From Pseudorhodobacter turbinis (lineage in GTDB: Bacteria; Pseudomonadota; Alphaproteobacteria; Rhodobacterales; Rhodobacteraceae): 64,000 nucleotides of DNA. Shown in pieces: positions 25,300 through 34,709 of this stretch (its first letter is position 1; each line of letters starts with the position of its first letter). The DNA lies in assembly GCF_005234135.1 (NCBI RefSeq), contig NZ_CP039965.1:62001-126000 (forward strand), given 5' to 3'. The notes under the pieces are model-generated. The model worked only from the letters and a program-made list of their open reading frames with translations. It searched no databases and was not told the origin of the DNA. The translations under genes were made by a program, and so were the position numbers.

Positions 25300-26831
25300 C
25301 GGCAACAAAAAACAAGGCGCAGGAGATTGTCCTGCGCCTTGACCGGATCACAAAACGTTTCGGCGCGCTGACCGCCAATGACGCGATCAGCATGACGCTG
25401 GCACGCGGCGAGGTTATTGCCTTGCTGGGGGAAAACGGTGCGGGCAAAACCACATTGATGAATATCCTCTTTGGCCAATATACCGCCGAAGAGGGGCAGG
25501 TAGAGGTGTTCGGCAAGCCGCTGCCACCCGGCAATCCGCGCGCTGCTTTGGCGGCGGGCCTCGGGATGGTGCATCAACATTTCACGCTGGCCGATAACCT
25601 GACCGTGCTGGAAAACATCCAGCTTGGCACCGTGCCCTTGTGGCGCGCCGCTTTGGGACAGGCCAAGGCCCGCGCGAAACTGGCACAGCTTGCGACGGAT
25701 TTCGGGCTGGGGGTGGACCCGGAAGCACGTGTCGGCAGCCTGACCGTGGGCGAACGCCAAAGGGTAGAGATCCTCAAGGCGCTTTACCGCGATGCGCGGA
25801 TCCTGATTTTGGATGAGCCGACCGCCGTGCTGACCCCGCAAGAAAGCGATGCACTGTTTGATACCCTGCGCCGTGCGGTTGCCAAGGGGCTTTCGGTTAT
25901 TTTTATTTCGCATAAGTTACATGAGGTTATGGCGCTTTCTTCACGCGTTTTGGTGTTGCGGCATGGCAAGCTTGTGGGCGAGGTTGAAACGGCCGGAACT
26001 GATCGTCATGCCCTTGCCGCGATGATGGTTGGCGCAGAGGTAACACCCCCCGCCGTAACCCCCGTCACCCCAGGTCCGGCGCTTTTGACTTTGCGAGAGG
26101 TTTTTACCCCCACCATCGGCGCCGCGCCGGGGCTGAACAGCATAAATCTTGCGCTGCGTGCGGGGCAGATTACGGGGTTGGCGGGGGTTTCCGGCAACGG
26201 TCAAGCGGCCCTGTCGGATTTGATTTCCGGCTTGATCACCCCGCAATCGGGCAGCTTGGACGGGGCGGGTGGAATGCGCTGGTCGCCGCGTGCGGCCATC
26301 GCGGCGGGGATCGCGCGCATCCCCGAGGATCGGCATAAAACCGGCACCATCGCGGATTTCTCGCTGACCGAAAACGCCATTCTGGAAACCTACAATCAAG
26401 CCCCCTACAGCAAATGGGGTCTGATGAACTGGGGTGCGGCCGAAGAACACACCCGCCATCTGATCGACGAATATGACGTACGCTGTCCCGGCCCGCATGG
26501 GCCCATCCGGCAATTGTCGGGGGGCAATATGCAAAAGCTGATTTTGGGGCGTGTGCTGGATGCTGCGCCGCGCATCATCCTTGCGAACCAGCCTGTGCGC
26601 GGGCTTGATATCGGTGCGATTTCCTATGTACACAGCCAACTTCTGGCGGCCAGAAATGCGGGGGCGGCGGTCTTGTTGATATCAGAAGACTTAGATGAAA
26701 TCATGGCCTTATCGGATGTAATTCATGTAATCTCTGAAGGGCAATTTTCCCCCGAATTCCTGCGCGGAGAAAAAACCGCCGCCGAGCTTGGGCTATGGAT
26801 GGCCGGACAGGGGTTTGACCGTGCGGCTTGA
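25296..26831 (+). CDS. Nucleobase/nucleoside ABC transporter, double ATPase
   Basis: The 511-residue protein contains two ATPase domains, as in RbsA-like importers. Domain one is intact: Walker A GENGAGKTTL, signature LTVGERQRVEILKAL, Walker B ILILDEPTAVL. Domain two is naturally degenerate: GVSGNGQAAL lacks the Walker A lysine and ILANQPVRGLD replaces the catalytic Asp-Glu, while LSGGNMQKLILGR is kept. This asymmetry is normal for BMP-linked transporters. GTG at 25296 overlaps the previous stop. It energises the two permeases encoded next. Confidence 0.93.
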   Translation: MTATKNKAQEIVLRLDRITKRFGALTANDAISMTLARGEVIALLGENGAGKTTLMNILFGQYTAEEGQVEVFGKPLPPGNPRAALAAGLGMVHQHFTLADNLTVLENIQLGTVPLWRAALGQAKARAKLAQLATDFGLGVDPEARVGSLTVGERQRVEILKALYRDARILILDEPTAVLTPQESDALFDTLRRAVAKGLSVIFISHKLHEVMALSSRVLVLRHGKLVGEVETAGTDRHALAAMMVGAEVTPPAVTPVTPGPALLTLREVFTPTIGAAPGLNSINLALRAGQITGLAGVSGNGQAALSDLISGLITPQSGSLDGAGGMRWSPRAAIAAGIARIPEDRHKTGTIADFSLTENAILETYNQAPYSKWGLMNWGAAEEHTRHLIDEYDVRCPGPHGPIRQLSGGNMQKLILGRVLDAAPRIILANQPVRGLDIGAISYVHSQLLAARNAGAAVLLISEDLDEIMALSDVIHVISEGQFSPEFLRGEKTAAELGLWMAGQGFDRAA

Positions 26832-27870
26832 ACCTATTGCCAATCCCAGCCTCGCGCGCCGTCTTGGTTTTCCGGCCATTGCCCTTGTGGTCACTGTGGT
26901 GATCGCAAGCCTGCTGGCCGCCATTGCGGGGGCCAATCCGTTGCTGACCTTGGGGCTGGTGCTCAAGGGGGCTGCGGGTTCCAAATTCGCACTGTTGGAA
27001 ACCCTGAACCGTGCCACCCCGCTGATCTTTACCGGCCTTGCCATCGCCGTCGCCTTTCGGGCCAAGCTCTGGAATATCGGGGCTGAGGCACAGCTTTATG
27101 CGGGTGCAATTGTCACGGTGGTTCTGGGCACTTCGGTGCTTTCGGGGATGGGCGGCGCGGCACTGCCGATTGTCGCTTTGGGCGCGATGGTGGCGGGGGC
27201 GGTGGTCTTGCTGGGGCCGGTGATTTTGAAAACCCGCTTTGGTGTGGATGAGGTGGTGACGACCCTGCTGTTCAACTTCATCATGCTGCTGTTGGTGTCT
27301 TATCTTTTGGAGGGTCCGATGAAGGATCCGATGGGGATGGGTTGGCCAAAATCGGCGCCTTTGGACCGTGCTTTGCGCTTGCCTCGCATTGTCGAGGGGT
27401 TGCGGCTGCATTGGGGCTTTGGCGTGGCGTTGATCGCGGCGGGGCTGGTGTGGTTTGTGCAGGCCCGCACCACCTTGGGATATGAGATGCGCGCCGTGGG
27501 CTTGAACCCGCAGGCCGCACGTTTTGCAGGCATTCCGGTCAACGGCGTTCTGGTAAAAACCGCGCTTTTGTCGGGTGGTTTGGCCGCCCTTGCCGGATTT
27601 TCCGAGGTGGCAGGGCTGAAGGGGCATCTGAGCCAGGATTTGTCGCCGGGCTTTGGCTATACTGGGATTATCGTCGCGATGCTGGCGCTGCTGCATCCGT
27701 TGGGGGTTGTGATTACCGCGATCTTTGTCGCCGGTATTTTTGTCGGTGCCGACAGCATGAGCCGCGCCGCCGGTGTGCCGACCTATATCGCCGATTTGAT
27801 GCTGGCCACGGGGTTGCTGTTGATGGTTCTGGCAATCGGTTTGACCAAATTCAGGGTGGTGCGGGGATGA
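26821..27870 (+). CDS. Nucleobase/nucleoside ABC transporter permease 1
   Basis: The 349-residue polytopic protein is the longer of the two permeases of a BMP-type importer. Typical blocks are LNRATPLIFTGLAIAVAFRAK, WNIGAEAQLYAGAI, GVDEVVTTLLFNFIMLLLVSY and GLNPQAARFAGIPVN. GTG at 26821 (reading as MRLEPIANPSLARRLGF) overlaps the ATPase gene by 11 bases, with CAGGGG upstream. The frame is open to 26788 but those codons lie inside the ATPase gene. It pairs with permease 2. Confidence 0.92.
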   Translation: MRLEPIANPSLARRLGFPAIALVVTVVIASLLAAIAGANPLLTLGLVLKGAAGSKFALLETLNRATPLIFTGLAIAVAFRAKLWNIGAEAQLYAGAIVTVVLGTSVLSGMGGAALPIVALGAMVAGAVVLLGPVILKTRFGVDEVVTTLLFNFIMLLLVSYLLEGPMKDPMGMGWPKSAPLDRALRLPRIVEGLRLHWGFGVALIAAGLVWFVQARTTLGYEMRAVGLNPQAARFAGIPVNGVLVKTALLSGGLAALAGFSEVAGLKGHLSQDLSPGFGYTGIIVAMLALLHPLGVVITAIFVAGIFVGADSMSRAAGVPTYIADLMLATGLLLMVLAIGLTKFRVVRG

Positions 27871-28814
27871 GCATGCTTTTCGATATCCTGCTGACCGCCA
27901 GCTTTTGGGCCGCGGCTGTGCGCATCGCCTCGCCGCTGATCTTTGCCACGATGGGAGAGTTGATTTGCGAACGTGCGGGTATTTTGAACCTCGGGATTGA
28001 GGGGATCATGGTCATCGGGGCGTTTTCCGGCTGGATGGCGGTTTATTTGGGCATGGGGCTTTGGGGCGGAGTTGCGGTGGCGATGCTGGCGGGGATGCTT
28101 TTTGGGCTTTTGCATGCCACGCTTACGGTGCCTTTTGGGCTAAGCCAGCATGTGGTGGGGCTGGGGGTGACGTTGCTTGCGACTTCGACCAGCTATTTCG
28201 CCTACAGGCTGATCCTGCCCGAGGTGACAAGCCCGCCCAAGATCACCCCGTTCCAACCTTTGGAGATCCCCTATCTCGTTGATATCCCGCTGATCGGCCC
28301 TGCGCTATTCGCGCAGACAGCGCTGACCTATGCCGCCTTTGCGGTGGTGGCGATCACGGCGATCACGTTGTACCGGACCCCTTTGGGCCTTGCCATTCGA
28401 GCCGCGGGCGAAAGCCCCGGCGCGGTTGCCGCACAGGGGCTTTCGGTGACGGGGCTGCGGATGGGGGCGGTGATTGTGGGTTCCGGCCTGATGGCGGTGG
28501 GCGGTGCGTTTTTGACGCTTTCGGCATTCTCCAGCTTCTTTTTCGAGATGGTCAACGGGCGCGGTTGGATCTGTATCGCGCTGGTGGTCTTTGGCGCGTG
28601 GCGACCGGGAAAGGCGCTGTTGGGGGCGTTGCTTTTTGCCGGGTTTGACGCCTTGCAAATCCGCTTACAACAAACGCCGATTGGACAGGCGGTACCCTAT
28701 CAGATGTTCCTGATGGCGCCGTATATATTGTCCATTCTGGCATTGATTTTGATGTCGCGTCGGGCGCAGGTTCCGGCAGCACTTATGCAACCGTTCAACA
28801 AAGGGGAACGTTGA
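27867..28814 (+). CDS. Nucleobase/nucleoside ABC transporter permease 2
   Basis: This 315-residue membrane protein is the second permease. Recognisable blocks are AAAVRIASPLIFATMGELICERAGILNLGIEGIM (read in parts), FGLSQHVVGLGVTLL, RAAGESPGAVAAQGLSVTG and GRGWICIALVVFGAWRPGKA. Its ATG overlaps the stop of permease 1, and its stop overlaps the start of the deaminase gene, so the whole operon appears translationally coupled. Confidence 0.92.
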   Translation: MSMLFDILLTASFWAAAVRIASPLIFATMGELICERAGILNLGIEGIMVIGAFSGWMAVYLGMGLWGGVAVAMLAGMLFGLLHATLTVPFGLSQHVVGLGVTLLATSTSYFAYRLILPEVTSPPKITPFQPLEIPYLVDIPLIGPALFAQTALTYAAFAVVAITAITLYRTPLGLAIRAAGESPGAVAAQGLSVTGLRMGAVIVGSGLMAVGGAFLTLSAFSSFFFEMVNGRGWICIALVVFGAWRPGKALLGALLFAGFDALQIRLQQTPIGQAVPYQMFLMAPYILSILALILMSRRAQVPAALMQPFNKGER

Positions 28815-30100
28815 TGTTCGATCTTTTGGTCAAGGGCGGTACGTTGCCCGATGGCACCCGTGCCGATATTGGAATTGTCGGCGACCGTATCACCGCCATG
28901 GGGCAGTTGCCCGAGAATGCCGCGCAGACCATTGATGCGACCGGCGATCTGGTCAGCCCGCCCTTTGTCGATCCGCATTTTCATCTGGATGCGACGCTGT
29001 CTTATGGCATGCCGCGACTCAATACCTCGGGTACGCTGTTGGAGGGGATCAACCTTTGGGGCGAGCTGCGCGAGATTGCGACTGTGGATGAGATGATTGC
29101 CCGCGCGCTGGATTATTGTGACTGGGCGGTGTCGATGGGGCTGTTGGCGATCCGCAGCCATGTCGATACCACCCCTGACCATATGCGTGGCGTCGAGGCG
29201 ATGCTGGAGGTCAAGCGCATCGTCGCACCCTATCTGGATCTGCAACTGGTGGCATTTCCACAAGACGGGTTCTACCGCACCAAAACCGGCCGTGAAAACC
29301 TGTTGCGCGCGCTGGATATGGGGGTCGAGGTTGTCGGCGGCATCCCGCATTTTGAGCGCACGATGGCCCAAGGCGCGGCCTCGGTAACTGAATTGGCGGA
29401 GCTGGCGGCGGATCGCGGCTTGATGTTGGATTTCCATTGCGATGAAAGCGATGATCCCATGTCGCGCCACGTGGAAACGCTGGCCCATGAGGTGACGCGC
29501 CTTGGTCTTGGTGGGCGGGCGACGGCGAGCCATCTGACCTCAATGCATTCGATGGACAATTACTATGTGTCGAAACTGCTGCCGCTGATTGCGGAATCGG
29601 GGCTGACGGCAATATCCAACCCGTTGATTAATATCACCATTCAGGGGCGGCATGATACGTTTCCAAAACGGCGTGGGTTAACCCGTGTGCGCGAAATGCA
29701 GGCGCATGGTATCACCGTGGGTTGGGGGCAGGATTGCGTGCTGGACCCGTGGTACAGCCTTGGGACGGCGGATATGCTGGACGTGGCCTTTATGGGGCTG
29801 CATGTGGCGCAGATGACCTCACCGGCCGAAATGGCCCGTTGTTTTGAGATGGTCACAACGCAAAATGCTGCCATCATGAACCTGCCCGATTACGGGTTGC
29901 GGGTCGGGGCGCAGGCCTCGCTGGTGGTGCTGGATGCCGCCGGTCCCATTGAGGCGTTGCGCCTGCGGCCGGATCGTTTGGCGGTGGTTTCCAAGGGCAA
30001 GCTGGTGTCACAGCGGCCGCGTAATGATGCGCAGCTTTCGCTCTCGGGGCGGCCCGCCTCTTTGCGCAGGCGCCACCATACCGGAATCACCAAGGCTTGA
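28814..30100 (+). CDS. Cytosine deaminase-like amidohydrolase
   Basis: This 428-residue metal-dependent hydrolase resembles CodA, which deaminates cytosine to uracil. Metal-site elements are DPHFHLDATLS, HCDESDDPMS, ATASHLTSMHS and GWGQDCVLDPW. The ATG at 28814 overlaps the permease stop (TGATG). It is the final gene of the BMP transporter operon, so imported base or nucleoside is probably deaminated at once for salvage or as a nitrogen source. Related enzymes act on isoguanine, creatinine-like or triazine compounds, so cytosine is the leading but unproven substrate. Confidence 0.85.
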   Translation: MFDLLVKGGTLPDGTRADIGIVGDRITAMGQLPENAAQTIDATGDLVSPPFVDPHFHLDATLSYGMPRLNTSGTLLEGINLWGELREIATVDEMIARALDYCDWAVSMGLLAIRSHVDTTPDHMRGVEAMLEVKRIVAPYLDLQLVAFPQDGFYRTKTGRENLLRALDMGVEVVGGIPHFERTMAQGAASVTELAELAADRGLMLDFHCDESDDPMSRHVETLAHEVTRLGLGGRATASHLTSMHSMDNYYVSKLLPLIAESGLTAISNPLINITIQGRHDTFPKRRGLTRVREMQAHGITVGWGQDCVLDPWYSLGTADMLDVAFMGLHVAQMTSPAEMARCFEMVTTQNAAIMNLPDYGLRVGAQASLVVLDAAGPIEALRLRPDRLAVVSKGKLVSQRPRNDAQLSLSGRPASLRRRHHTGITKA

Positions 30101-30182
30101 AACGCAGCCCTCGATGCCCATATCCAAACCTTAACGGGGTACCCTCTGGCAGGGCGCCCTATGACATGAAAAGGATCGAGAC

Positions 30183-30689
30183 ATGACGCAGGAACGTGCC
30201 GTTTTGGCGGGGGGATGCTTTTGGGGGATGGAGGATCTGATCCGCAAGCTTCCCGGTGTAATCGCGACCCGTGTCGGTTATACTGGCGGGGATGTGGCCA
30301 ATGCCACCTACCGCAACCACGGCACCCATGCCGAGGGTATCGAGATTATTTTCGATCCCTCGAAAACCAGCTTTCGTGCGCTTTTGGCGTTTTTCTTTCA
30401 GATCCATGACCCGACCACGCCAAACCGGCAGGGCAACGACATGGGCCTGTCGTACCGTTCCGCGATATATTACACGGATGAGGCGCAAAAATCCGTGGCA
30501 GAGGATGTGATTGCCGATGTCGATGCCTCTGGCCTGTGGCCCGGCAAGGTGGTGACGGAACTGGAACCCGTGGGTGATTTCTGGGAGGCAGAGCCAGAGC
30601 ATCAGGATTATCTGGAGCGCCGCCCCGACGGTTACACCTGCCATTTTGTGCGCCCCGATTGGGTGCTGCCCGAACGCGCCCGCGACTGA
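30183..30689 (+). CDS. msrA: Peptide-methionine (S)-S-oxide reductase
   Basis: The 168-residue protein is MsrA, which repairs oxidised methionine. The catalytic Cys12 is in GGCFWG, and further signatures are [14 protein letters not shown] and [13 protein letters not shown] second cysteine in YTCHF (near 158) may act as the resolving residue. GAAAAGGATCGAG precedes the ATG. The next gene, selO, follows after 18 bases, so the two probably share a transcript. Both act in redox stress biology. Confidence 0.95.
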   Translation: MTQERAVLAGGCFWGMEDLIRKLPGVIATRVGYTGGDVANATYRNHGTHAEGIEIIFDPSKTSFRALLAFFFQIHDPTTPNRQGNDMGLSYRSAIYYTDEAQKSVAEDVIADVDASGLWPGKVVTELEPVGDFWEAEPEHQDYLERRPDGYTCHFVRPDWVLPERARD

Positions 30690-30707
30690 TCAACAGGAGG
30701 CAACGCC

Positions 30708-32189
30708 ATGACCGCCCAACCCGATTTCGGCTTTGCCTTTGACAACAGCTATGCTCGCGACCTCGAGGGGTTTTATGTCGATTGGCAAGGCACAGCGGCC
30801 CCGTCGCCCGAGGTGATCTGCCTTAATCTTGCGCTGGCCGAAGGCCTTGGTTTGGACGCCGCGGCGTTGACGGGCGATGCGGGCGCGCAGATCCTTTCGG
30901 GGGCGGTTGCACCTGCGGGGGCGCATCCTTTGGCGATGGCCTATGCGGGGCATCAGTTCGGTGGCTTCTCGCCGCAGCTGGGGGACGGGCGCGCGCTTTT
31001 GCTGGGCGAGGTGATCGACAAGCAAGGGCGGCGGCGTGATATCCACCTCAAAGGCTCTGGCCGGACACCGTTTTCGCGTGGTGGCGATGGCAAGGCGGTG
31101 CTTGGGCCGGTGCTGCGAGAGTATTTGATGGGCGAGGCGATGCACGCGCTGGGTATTCCCACAACCCGCGCCTTGGCCGCAACCGCCACGGGGCAAAGCG
31201 TGATGCGCGAGGGCGGGCCGCAGCCCGGTGCGGTGCTGGCCCGTGTCGCAGACAGCCATCTGCGCGTCGGCAGCTTTCAGTTCTTTGCCGCCCGAGGCGA
31301 GGTGGCGCGGACCCGCCAACTGCTGGCCTATTGCATCGCCCGCCATGATCCCGATCTGGCAGGCAAGCCTGATGCCGCGCTGCTGTTCTTGCGCAATGTG
31401 ATCAAACGGCAGGCGGATCTGGTGGCGCAATGGATGGGGGTCGGTTTTATCCACGGGGTGATGAATACCGATAACACCACGATTTCCGGCGAAACCATCG
31501 ACTACGGACCTTGTGCCTTCATGGATCAATATGACCCAGCGACGGTGTTTTCTTCGATCGACAGGCAGGGGCGCTATGCCTATGGCAACCAGCCCGCGGT
31601 TGCACGTTGGAACCTTGCGCGGCTGGCCGAAACGCTTTTACCCTTGCTGGCCGAGGATGAGGAAGAGGCCATCCGCCTTGCGACCGGTGAGATTGACGGC
31701 TTTATCGCACAGCATGAGGCGGCTTGGCTGAAGGTTATGCGCGCCAAGCTTGGCCTAAAGGTGCCGCAAGAAGGCGACGCTGCCTTGGCCACGACGTTCT
31801 TGGCGGCGATGGAGGGGCAGGGTGCCGATTTCACCAACAGCTTCCGCGCGCTTTCCTCTGTGCTGCGCGGAGAGGAGCGTGCCTTGGCCGCCCAATTCAC
31901 AGATCCCCAAGTGGCGCTGGATTGGCAGACGCAGTGGCAAGCACGCCTTGCGGCCGAGGGGGAGGACGCAGGGCGGGCCGCCGCCCTTGATGCCGTGAAC
32001 CCGATCTATATTCCACGCAACCATCTGGTTGAGGCGGCATTAACCGCCGCGGCAAATGGCGACATGCAACCGTTTGAGGTCTTGCACAATGTGTTGGCAG
32101 CGCCGTTCACCGCACGCGAGGGCCTGAACAGATTCGCACAGCCCGCCCCTGAAGGTTTTGGCACCTACCGCACCTTTTGCGGGACGTGA
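30708..32189 (+). CDS. selO: Protein adenylyltransferase SelO (YdiU family)
   Basis: The 493-residue protein belongs to the SelO pseudokinase family, which transfers AMP rather than phosphate to proteins. Hallmarks are AYAGHQFGGFSPQLGDGRA, LKGSGRTPFSRGGDGKA, HGVMNTDN and IDYGPCAFMDQYD. The C terminus is YRTFCGT, with Cys at the position occupied by selenocysteine in some eukaryotic relatives. ACAGGAGGC is a near-ideal ribosome site. In enterobacteria the enzyme modifies redox proteins such as glutaredoxin; the link to the adjacent msrA is consistent with that. A terminator lies about 90 bases downstream. Confidence 0.94.
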   Translation: MTAQPDFGFAFDNSYARDLEGFYVDWQGTAAPSPEVICLNLALAEGLGLDAAALTGDAGAQILSGAVAPAGAHPLAMAYAGHQFGGFSPQLGDGRALLLGEVIDKQGRRRDIHLKGSGRTPFSRGGDGKAVLGPVLREYLMGEAMHALGIPTTRALAATATGQSVMREGGPQPGAVLARVADSHLRVGSFQFFAARGEVARTRQLLAYCIARHDPDLAGKPDAALLFLRNVIKRQADLVAQWMGVGFIHGVMNTDNTTISGETIDYGPCAFMDQYDPATVFSSIDRQGRYAYGNQPAVARWNLARLAETLLPLLAEDEEEAIRLATGEIDGFIAQHEAAWLKVMRAKLGLKVPQEGDAALATTFLAAMEGQGADFTNSFRALSSVLRGEERALAAQFTDPQVALDWQTQWQARLAAEGEDAGRAAALDAVNPIYIPRNHLVEAALTAAANGDMQPFEVLHNVLAAPFTAREGLNRFAQPAPEGFGTYRTFCGT

Positions 32190-32280
32190 CTGCAGCGGGC
32201 GTTGCCTGCTCTGAAAGCTAATGCGATGTCGGATTGTGCGTTTACTGCGCGCATATTCAGCTGGTTTAGACGCTATTTTC

Positions 32281-32310
32281 AGGCGCTTTTCCTGTGCAGC
32301 GCCTGTTTTT
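32281..32310 (+). terminator. Terminator after selO
   Basis: AGGCGCT at 32281-32287 pairs with AGCGCCT at 32298-32304 across an 11-base loop and is followed by G and TTTTT at 32306-32310. It separates msrA-selO from the polyamine transporter operon. Confidence 0.75.
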
Positions 32311-32374
32311 CCATCAATTCGCCTCTATATGCTGCAATTTTTGGGTGGGCATCTGCAATCTGTTGCATAACGTC

Positions 32375-32393
32375 AGACTATTCGCTTTAGTCT
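32375..32393. promoter_or_regulatory. Palindrome AGACTA-N7-TAGTCT upstream of the polyamine operon
   Basis: A perfect 6-base inverted repeat with a 7-base centre lies 49 bases before the GTG start of the ATPase gene, in an AT-rich stretch. Its size and position suit a dimeric repressor or activator site. No T run follows, so it is unlikely to be a terminator. The regulator is unknown. Confidence 0.4.
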
Positions 32394-32441
32394 ATTCAAA
32401 GCAAAGTGCAGGTTACCTGCCGAAACGTCAGGGAGAAAAGG

Positions 32442-33542
32442 GTGGTCACAGAACCCCAGAACGACGGCTTCGTCGTATTCGATCACGTACAGAAAAGCTA
32501 TGATGGTGAAACGCTGGTTGTCAAAGATCTGAACCTGTCCATCGCGAAGGGCGAGTTTTTGACGATGTTGGGGCCATCAGGGTCGGGCAAAACCACCTGT
32601 CTGATGATGCTGGCAGGGTTTGAAACCGCGACCCATGGCGATATCTTACTTGATGGCAAGCCGATCAACTCGGTCCCGCCGCATAAGCGTGGCATCGGTA
32701 TGGTTTTCCAGAACTACGCTTTGTTCCCGCATATGACGGTTGGTGAGAACCTCTCCTTTCCCTTGGAAGTGCGCGGCATGGGCAAGTCCGAGCGTGAGGC
32801 CAAGATCAAGCGTGCGCTGGATATGGTGCAGATGTTTGACTTCATCAACCGCCGTCCCGCACAGCTTTCGGGCGGCCAGCAGCAGCGGATCGCCTTGGCA
32901 CGGGCCTTGGTCTTTGATCCCAGCCTTGTCTTGATGGACGAGCCCTTGGGCGCCTTGGACAAACAGCTGCGCGAACATATGCAGTTTGAAATCAAGCACC
33001 TGCACGAAAGCCTCGGGATCACCGTTGTCTATGTGACCCACGATCAGGGTGAGGCATTGACCATGTCGGACCGTGTCGCCGTGTTTAACGATGGCCGCAT
33101 CCAGCAACTCGCCCCCCCGGATGAGCTTTATGAGCGTCCCGACAACGCCTTTGTCGCGCAGTTTATCGGTGAGAATAACAAGCTCGACGGGGTGATTGAG
33201 AGTATCTCGGGGAATAAGGCCAAGGTGCGCCTTGCCTCTGGTGAATTAATTGCGGCGACGCCGGTGAATATCGCGGAAAAAGGGGCCAAGACGCTTGTCT
33301 CCATCCGGCCTGAACGGGTGGAATTTAAAGCTGATATGATGCCTGCAGATGCGCATATGATCGATGCCGAGGTGCTGGAATTTATCTATATGGGGGATCT
33401 GTTCCGCACCCGTTTGCGCGTGGCGGGCCATGATGATTTCGTCATTAAATCCCGCAACACCCAAGGGCAAACGATGCTGCGCCCGGGTGAGAAAATCAAG
33501 ATTGGCTGGGCACCTGCCGATGCCCGCGCCTTGGTGCCTTAA
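32442..33542 (+). CDS. Polyamine-type ABC transporter ATPase (PotA-like)
   Basis: This 366-residue ATPase has Walker A LGPSGSGKTTCLMMLAGF, signature LSGGQQQRIALARAL, Walker B VLMDEPLGALD and the switch HDQGEALTMSDR, followed by a C-terminal TOBE-type regulatory domain from about residue 270. It fits the spermidine/putrescine class (PotA). GTG at 32442 is preferred because AGGGAGAAAAG stands upstream; GTG at 32406 is in frame but adds residues unlike the family. It leads an A-D-B-C operon. Confidence 0.9.
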   Translation: MVTEPQNDGFVVFDHVQKSYDGETLVVKDLNLSIAKGEFLTMLGPSGSGKTTCLMMLAGFETATHGDILLDGKPINSVPPHKRGIGMVFQNYALFPHMTVGENLSFPLEVRGMGKSEREAKIKRALDMVQMFDFINRRPAQLSGGQQQRIALARALVFDPSLVLMDEPLGALDKQLREHMQFEIKHLHESLGITVVYVTHDQGEALTMSDRVAVFNDGRIQQLAPPDELYERPDNAFVAQFIGENNKLDGVIESISGNKAKVRLASGELIAATPVNIAEKGAKTLVSIRPERVEFKADMMPADAHMIDAEVLEFIYMGDLFRTRLRVAGHDDFVIKSRNTQGQTMLRPGEKIKIGWAPADARALVP

Positions 33543-33625
33543 TCTGCTTGCTAAGTAATCGTGATGGGGGAAAGATACCCCCACATGCAAAAAATGATAT
33601 GTGTAATCTGAAGGGGAGTGTTTTA

Positions 33626-34702
33626 ATGAAAAAGCTATTGATTTTATCCACAGCCATCGGGGGCCTTTCGCTTCCGGCTGTAGCGCAGGAAGTGAACATC
33701 ATGGGCTGGGGCGGTTCCTATACCGTTAGCCAGGTTGAGGCCTATCACAAGCCATATGCTGAAAAAACCGGCGCCAAGGTGGTCTCTATTGATGCGGACA
33801 ATCCGGCCACCCCGATCAAGGCGCAGGTTGAGGCGGGCAATGTCAGCTTTGACATCGCGTCGGTTGAATTTGCCGATGCTGTGCGTTTTTGTGACGAGGG
33901 CCTGCTGGAGCTGATCGACCCTGCGATCCTGACGCCCGCACCTGACGGGACGCCGGCAATGGATGACTTCCTGCCCGATACCGTGACCGATTGTTTTGTG
34001 CCGACGGATGTTTATGCGACCGTTATCGCCTATGACGGCGCGCGCTATGACGGCAAGGAAGCGCCCGCAACCATGGCGGATTTCTTTGACCTTGAAGCCT
34101 TCCCGGGCAAACGTGGTGCGCGCAAAAACGCCAAGGTTTTGCTTGAAATGGCTTTGATCGGCGACGGTGTTGCCACCGCTGACATCTATAGCATGCTGGA
34201 AACTTCCGAAGGCGTGGACCGCGCCTTTGCCAAGCTGGACGATATCAAATCAGAGATGATCTGGTGGGAAGCAGGCGCGCAGCCTCCGCAGCTTTTGGCG
34301 GATGGCGAAGTGGCGATGACCGTGGCCTATAATGGCCGGATCTTCAACGCGAATGTGTCCGAAGGGCGCGAGTTTGAGATCATCTGGGATGGTCAGGTTT
34401 ATGACGTTGAAGGCTGGGTTGTGCCAAAAGGTGCGCCAAATCTGGAAACGGCCTTGGACTTTATCGCCTATTCCACCAGCACCGAGCCGCTGGCAAAAGC
34501 GGCTGAATGGATCAGCTATGGCCCGCCACGTAAATCCTCGGCACCTTTGGTTGGCATGTATCAGGATGGCAAAACCGAGATGGGTCCGAACCTGCCCACA
34601 AGCCCCGAAAACATGGGTAACGCCTTGTTCTCTAACCTTGAATTCTGGGCGGACCGTGATGCCGAGTTGAACGAACGTTTCAACGCTTGGCTCTTGCAGT
34701 AA
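33626..34702 (+). CDS. Polyamine-type ABC transporter binding protein (PotD-like)
   Basis: The 358-residue periplasmic binding protein starts with a signal peptide of about 21 residues (MKKLLILSTAIGGLSLPAVA, then QEVNIMGWGG). The mature fold is of the PotD/PotF class, with GWGGSYTVSQVEAYHKPYAEKTG in segments and PATPIKAQVEAGNVSFDIASVE. AAGGGGAG precedes the ATG at 33626; the frame upstream to 33548 is not coding. Cargo may be spermidine, putrescine or another cationic or small organic compound; the family does not decide it. Confidence 0.9.
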   Translation: MKKLLILSTAIGGLSLPAVAQEVNIMGWGGSYTVSQVEAYHKPYAEKTGAKVVSIDADNPATPIKAQVEAGNVSFDIASVEFADAVRFCDEGLLELIDPAILTPAPDGTPAMDDFLPDTVTDCFVPTDVYATVIAYDGARYDGKEAPATMADFFDLEAFPGKRGARKNAKVLLEMALIGDGVATADIYSMLETSEGVDRAFAKLDDIKSEMIWWEAGAQPPQLLADGEVAMTVAYNGRIFNANVSEGREFEIIWDGQVYDVEGWVVPKGAPNLETALDFIAYSTSTEPLAKAAEWISYGPPRKSSAPLVGMYQDGKTEMGPNLPTSPENMGNALFSNLEFWADRDAELNERFNAWLLQ

Positions 34703-34709
34703 TCCTTTC

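Noticed and set aside
26140..26831. Decayed second ATPase domain (missing Walker A Lys, altered Walker B).
   Set aside because: This asymmetry is normal for RbsA- and BMP-type double ATPases and is not a sign of a pseudogene.
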